Assembly: GCA_913057235.1 (NCBI GenBank)
Contig: CAJXNI010000025.1
Coordinates: 1 to 41,966, forward strand
Origin: an uncultured Bacteroidota bacterium
GTDB lineage: Bacteria > Bacteroidota > Bacteroidia > Flavobacteriales > Schleiferiaceae
Direction of reading: 5' to 3'
DNA length: 41,966 bases
This document shows positions 41,216 through 41,966 of the stretch, piece by piece (the stretch's first letter is position 1; each line of letters opens with the position of its first letter). The translations under genes and the position numbers were made by a program. The notes beneath the pieces were generated by a model that did not search any database, had not been told where the DNA came from, and worked only from the letters and a program-made list of their open reading frames with translations.

Positions 41216-41369
41216 AGCAATAAGACGTTTAGCTGCTGGCTATGTTTAAGCCTGGGGTCTCCCGCCTAAAAGCTCAGGACTGTGGCTGTGCGGACTTCAT
41301 TTTTTAGGGTCCTAATGTTGGATTCATCAGGAACAGCTTTTAAGAAAACAATTCTTTTTTAAAAGCAGG
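41216..41369. terminator. intergenic with an AT-rich hairpin at 41336-41366
   Basis: GCTTTTAAGAA (41336-41346) pairs with TTCTT and TTAAAAGC (41352-41366) with a small bulge. A weak terminator candidate for the SdpI gene on the minus strand. Nothing else is seen here. Confidence 0.4.
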
Positions 41370-41729
41370 CTAAGTTTTTCCGGAAGGAAACTTTTTGACT
41401 AAGGCTGCTTCCACCCGAGCAATTACTAAAATCACCAGGATGATGATTATAGAAACAGCGCTTATTAACTGCAGCAACTTACCTAAAGGAGGGAGAAAAT
41501 AAACTACTAATGTCAGCAGGGCTAGCAGCAAGCCCAGTAAAATCATTTGCCGGGCAGCATACTTTTGGGTAAAATCCCAATGCGCCTTACTTTTCATAGC
41601 CCACACTGTGCGGTAACCGTATATGGGGTTGATATTTTTGGGCGGCTGCCAGCGCAATAGCAAACCAGCCCCACCAAAAATGAGTGCGTTTAGTCCCAGA
41701 ATCAATGGCAGTGCACAGCTCTGATCCAT
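41370..41729 (-). CDS. SdpI-family membrane protein
   Basis: 119 residues, three membrane helices (about 8-26, 60-82, 86-106). The segment N-P-I-Y-G-Y-R-T-V-W-A-M-K-S...W-D-F-T-Q-K-Y after the first helix is the SdpI signature (N-x-x-x-G-x-R-T/S...W). SdpI gives immunity to a toxin in Bacillus; in Bacteroidota this small form has no known role. ATG overlaps the stop of the T9SS cargo gene by one base (TAATG). Confidence 0.82.
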   Translation of the reverse strand: MDQSCALPLILGLNALIFGGAGLLLRWQPPKNINPIYGYRTVWAMKSKAHWDFTQKYAARQMILLGLLLALLTLVVYFLPPLGKLLQLISAVSIIIILVILVIARVEAALVKKFPSGKT

Positions 41730-41966
41730 TACCCGCGCATTAGTTTGCGGGTAATCAGTCCTTGATTGGTTTGCACCTTTAAGAGGTATAGTCCGGACGG
41801 CAAGGCAGGTAAATGATACCGGCCAGTGGTGGCAGAACCTTCTTCCCAGACTTTTTCACCCTGTAAGTTCACAAGGGCTAGGTGCTTTATTTTTAAGCTT
41901 TGCGGATAGTCTAGCTCCAGACCCTTTTGAAAAGGGTTGGGATACACTTCAAAAGTATTAGGCGGT
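41729..41966 (-). CDS. C-terminus of a T9SS-secreted protein (sorting domain; gene continues off the right edge)
   Basis: The frame is open to the window edge, so only the last 78 residues are visible. They read V-Y-P-N-P-F, then L-V-N-L-Q-G-E-K-V-W, L-P-S-G-L-Y-L-L-K-V and a basic end R-K-L-M-R-G. This is the type A C-terminal sorting signal recognised by the type IX secretion system, which is removed during export across the outer membrane. The functional part of the protein lies outside the window. Confidence 0.88.
   Translation of the reverse strand, partial: PPNTFEVYPNPFQKGLELDYPQSLKIKHLALVNLQGEKVWEEGSATTGRYHLPALPSGLYLLKVQTNQGLITRKLMRG

Overview
The window reads as chromosome of a Bacteroidota bacterium, most likely a marine-type Flavobacteriales member. 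The signs are a type IX secretion (T9SS) C-terminal sorting domain, a TonB receptor with a carboxypeptidase-like N-domain, OmpA/PD40 and DUF5723 envelope proteins, lipoproteins, a DUF6095 protein, and repeated promoter boxes of the Bacteroidota form TAnnTTTG, sometimes with TTG about 19 bp upstream. No rRNA, complete tRNA, CRISPR array or IS element was found.

Layout. (1) 1-4381 is an AT-richer accessory segment. It holds a large two-nuclease DUF2779 protein (C-terminus beyond the left edge), a small YqiA-like hydrolase and several short or damaged unknown ORFs. It ends in a junction: a tRNA-Ser-3'-end-like sequence, a strong terminator, five AATCGTAACCCC-type repeats and the first 32 codons of a tyrosine integrase. 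I read this as the scar of one or two elements integrated at a tRNA-Ser. (2) 4826-9734 (minus) is TonB receptor - egtB - egtD - STAS-like protein, an ergothioneine-pathway cluster. (3) 9809-14667 is an SRPBCC/effector-binding protein, then guaA overlapping a LysM+PBP1 envelope protein. (4) 14691-20082 holds a MoxR-type AAA ATPase with its VWA partner, OsmC, DUF2007, and an XRE-S24 regulator overlapping a PA0069-type radical SAM gene. (5) 20262-26645 holds envelope genes: a secreted YCII protein, a PorE-like TPR-PD40-OmpA protein, a lipoprotein overlapping a DUF5723 barrel, and another lipoprotein. (6) 26651-34371 is mixed housekeeping: rarA, rhomboid protease, TIP30-like reductase, HdeD-like protein, TIGR02757, kdsB, DUF6095 and rlmD. 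(7) 34449-40307 is carbon/nitrogen metabolism: rocD, then the glyoxylate shunt pair aceB-aceA, divergent from a RamB/ScfR-like regulator. (8) 40304-41966 holds glutaminase glsA broken by an in-frame TGA, an SdpI-like membrane protein and the C-terminus of a T9SS cargo protein.

Strongest points for follow-up are the integration scar at 3841-4381; the exact 14-bp palindrome and half-sites around the aceB promoter, which pair naturally with the adjacent RamB-like regulator; the TonB receptor at the head of the egt cluster; the single nonsense codon in glsA; the C-x2-C-x-C-x3-C insert in ornithine aminotransferase; the RlmD homologue lacking its iron-sulfur cysteines; and an 18-nt exact direct repeat bracketing the rhomboid gene. 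No wholly new multi-gene system can be proven from this sequence alone.
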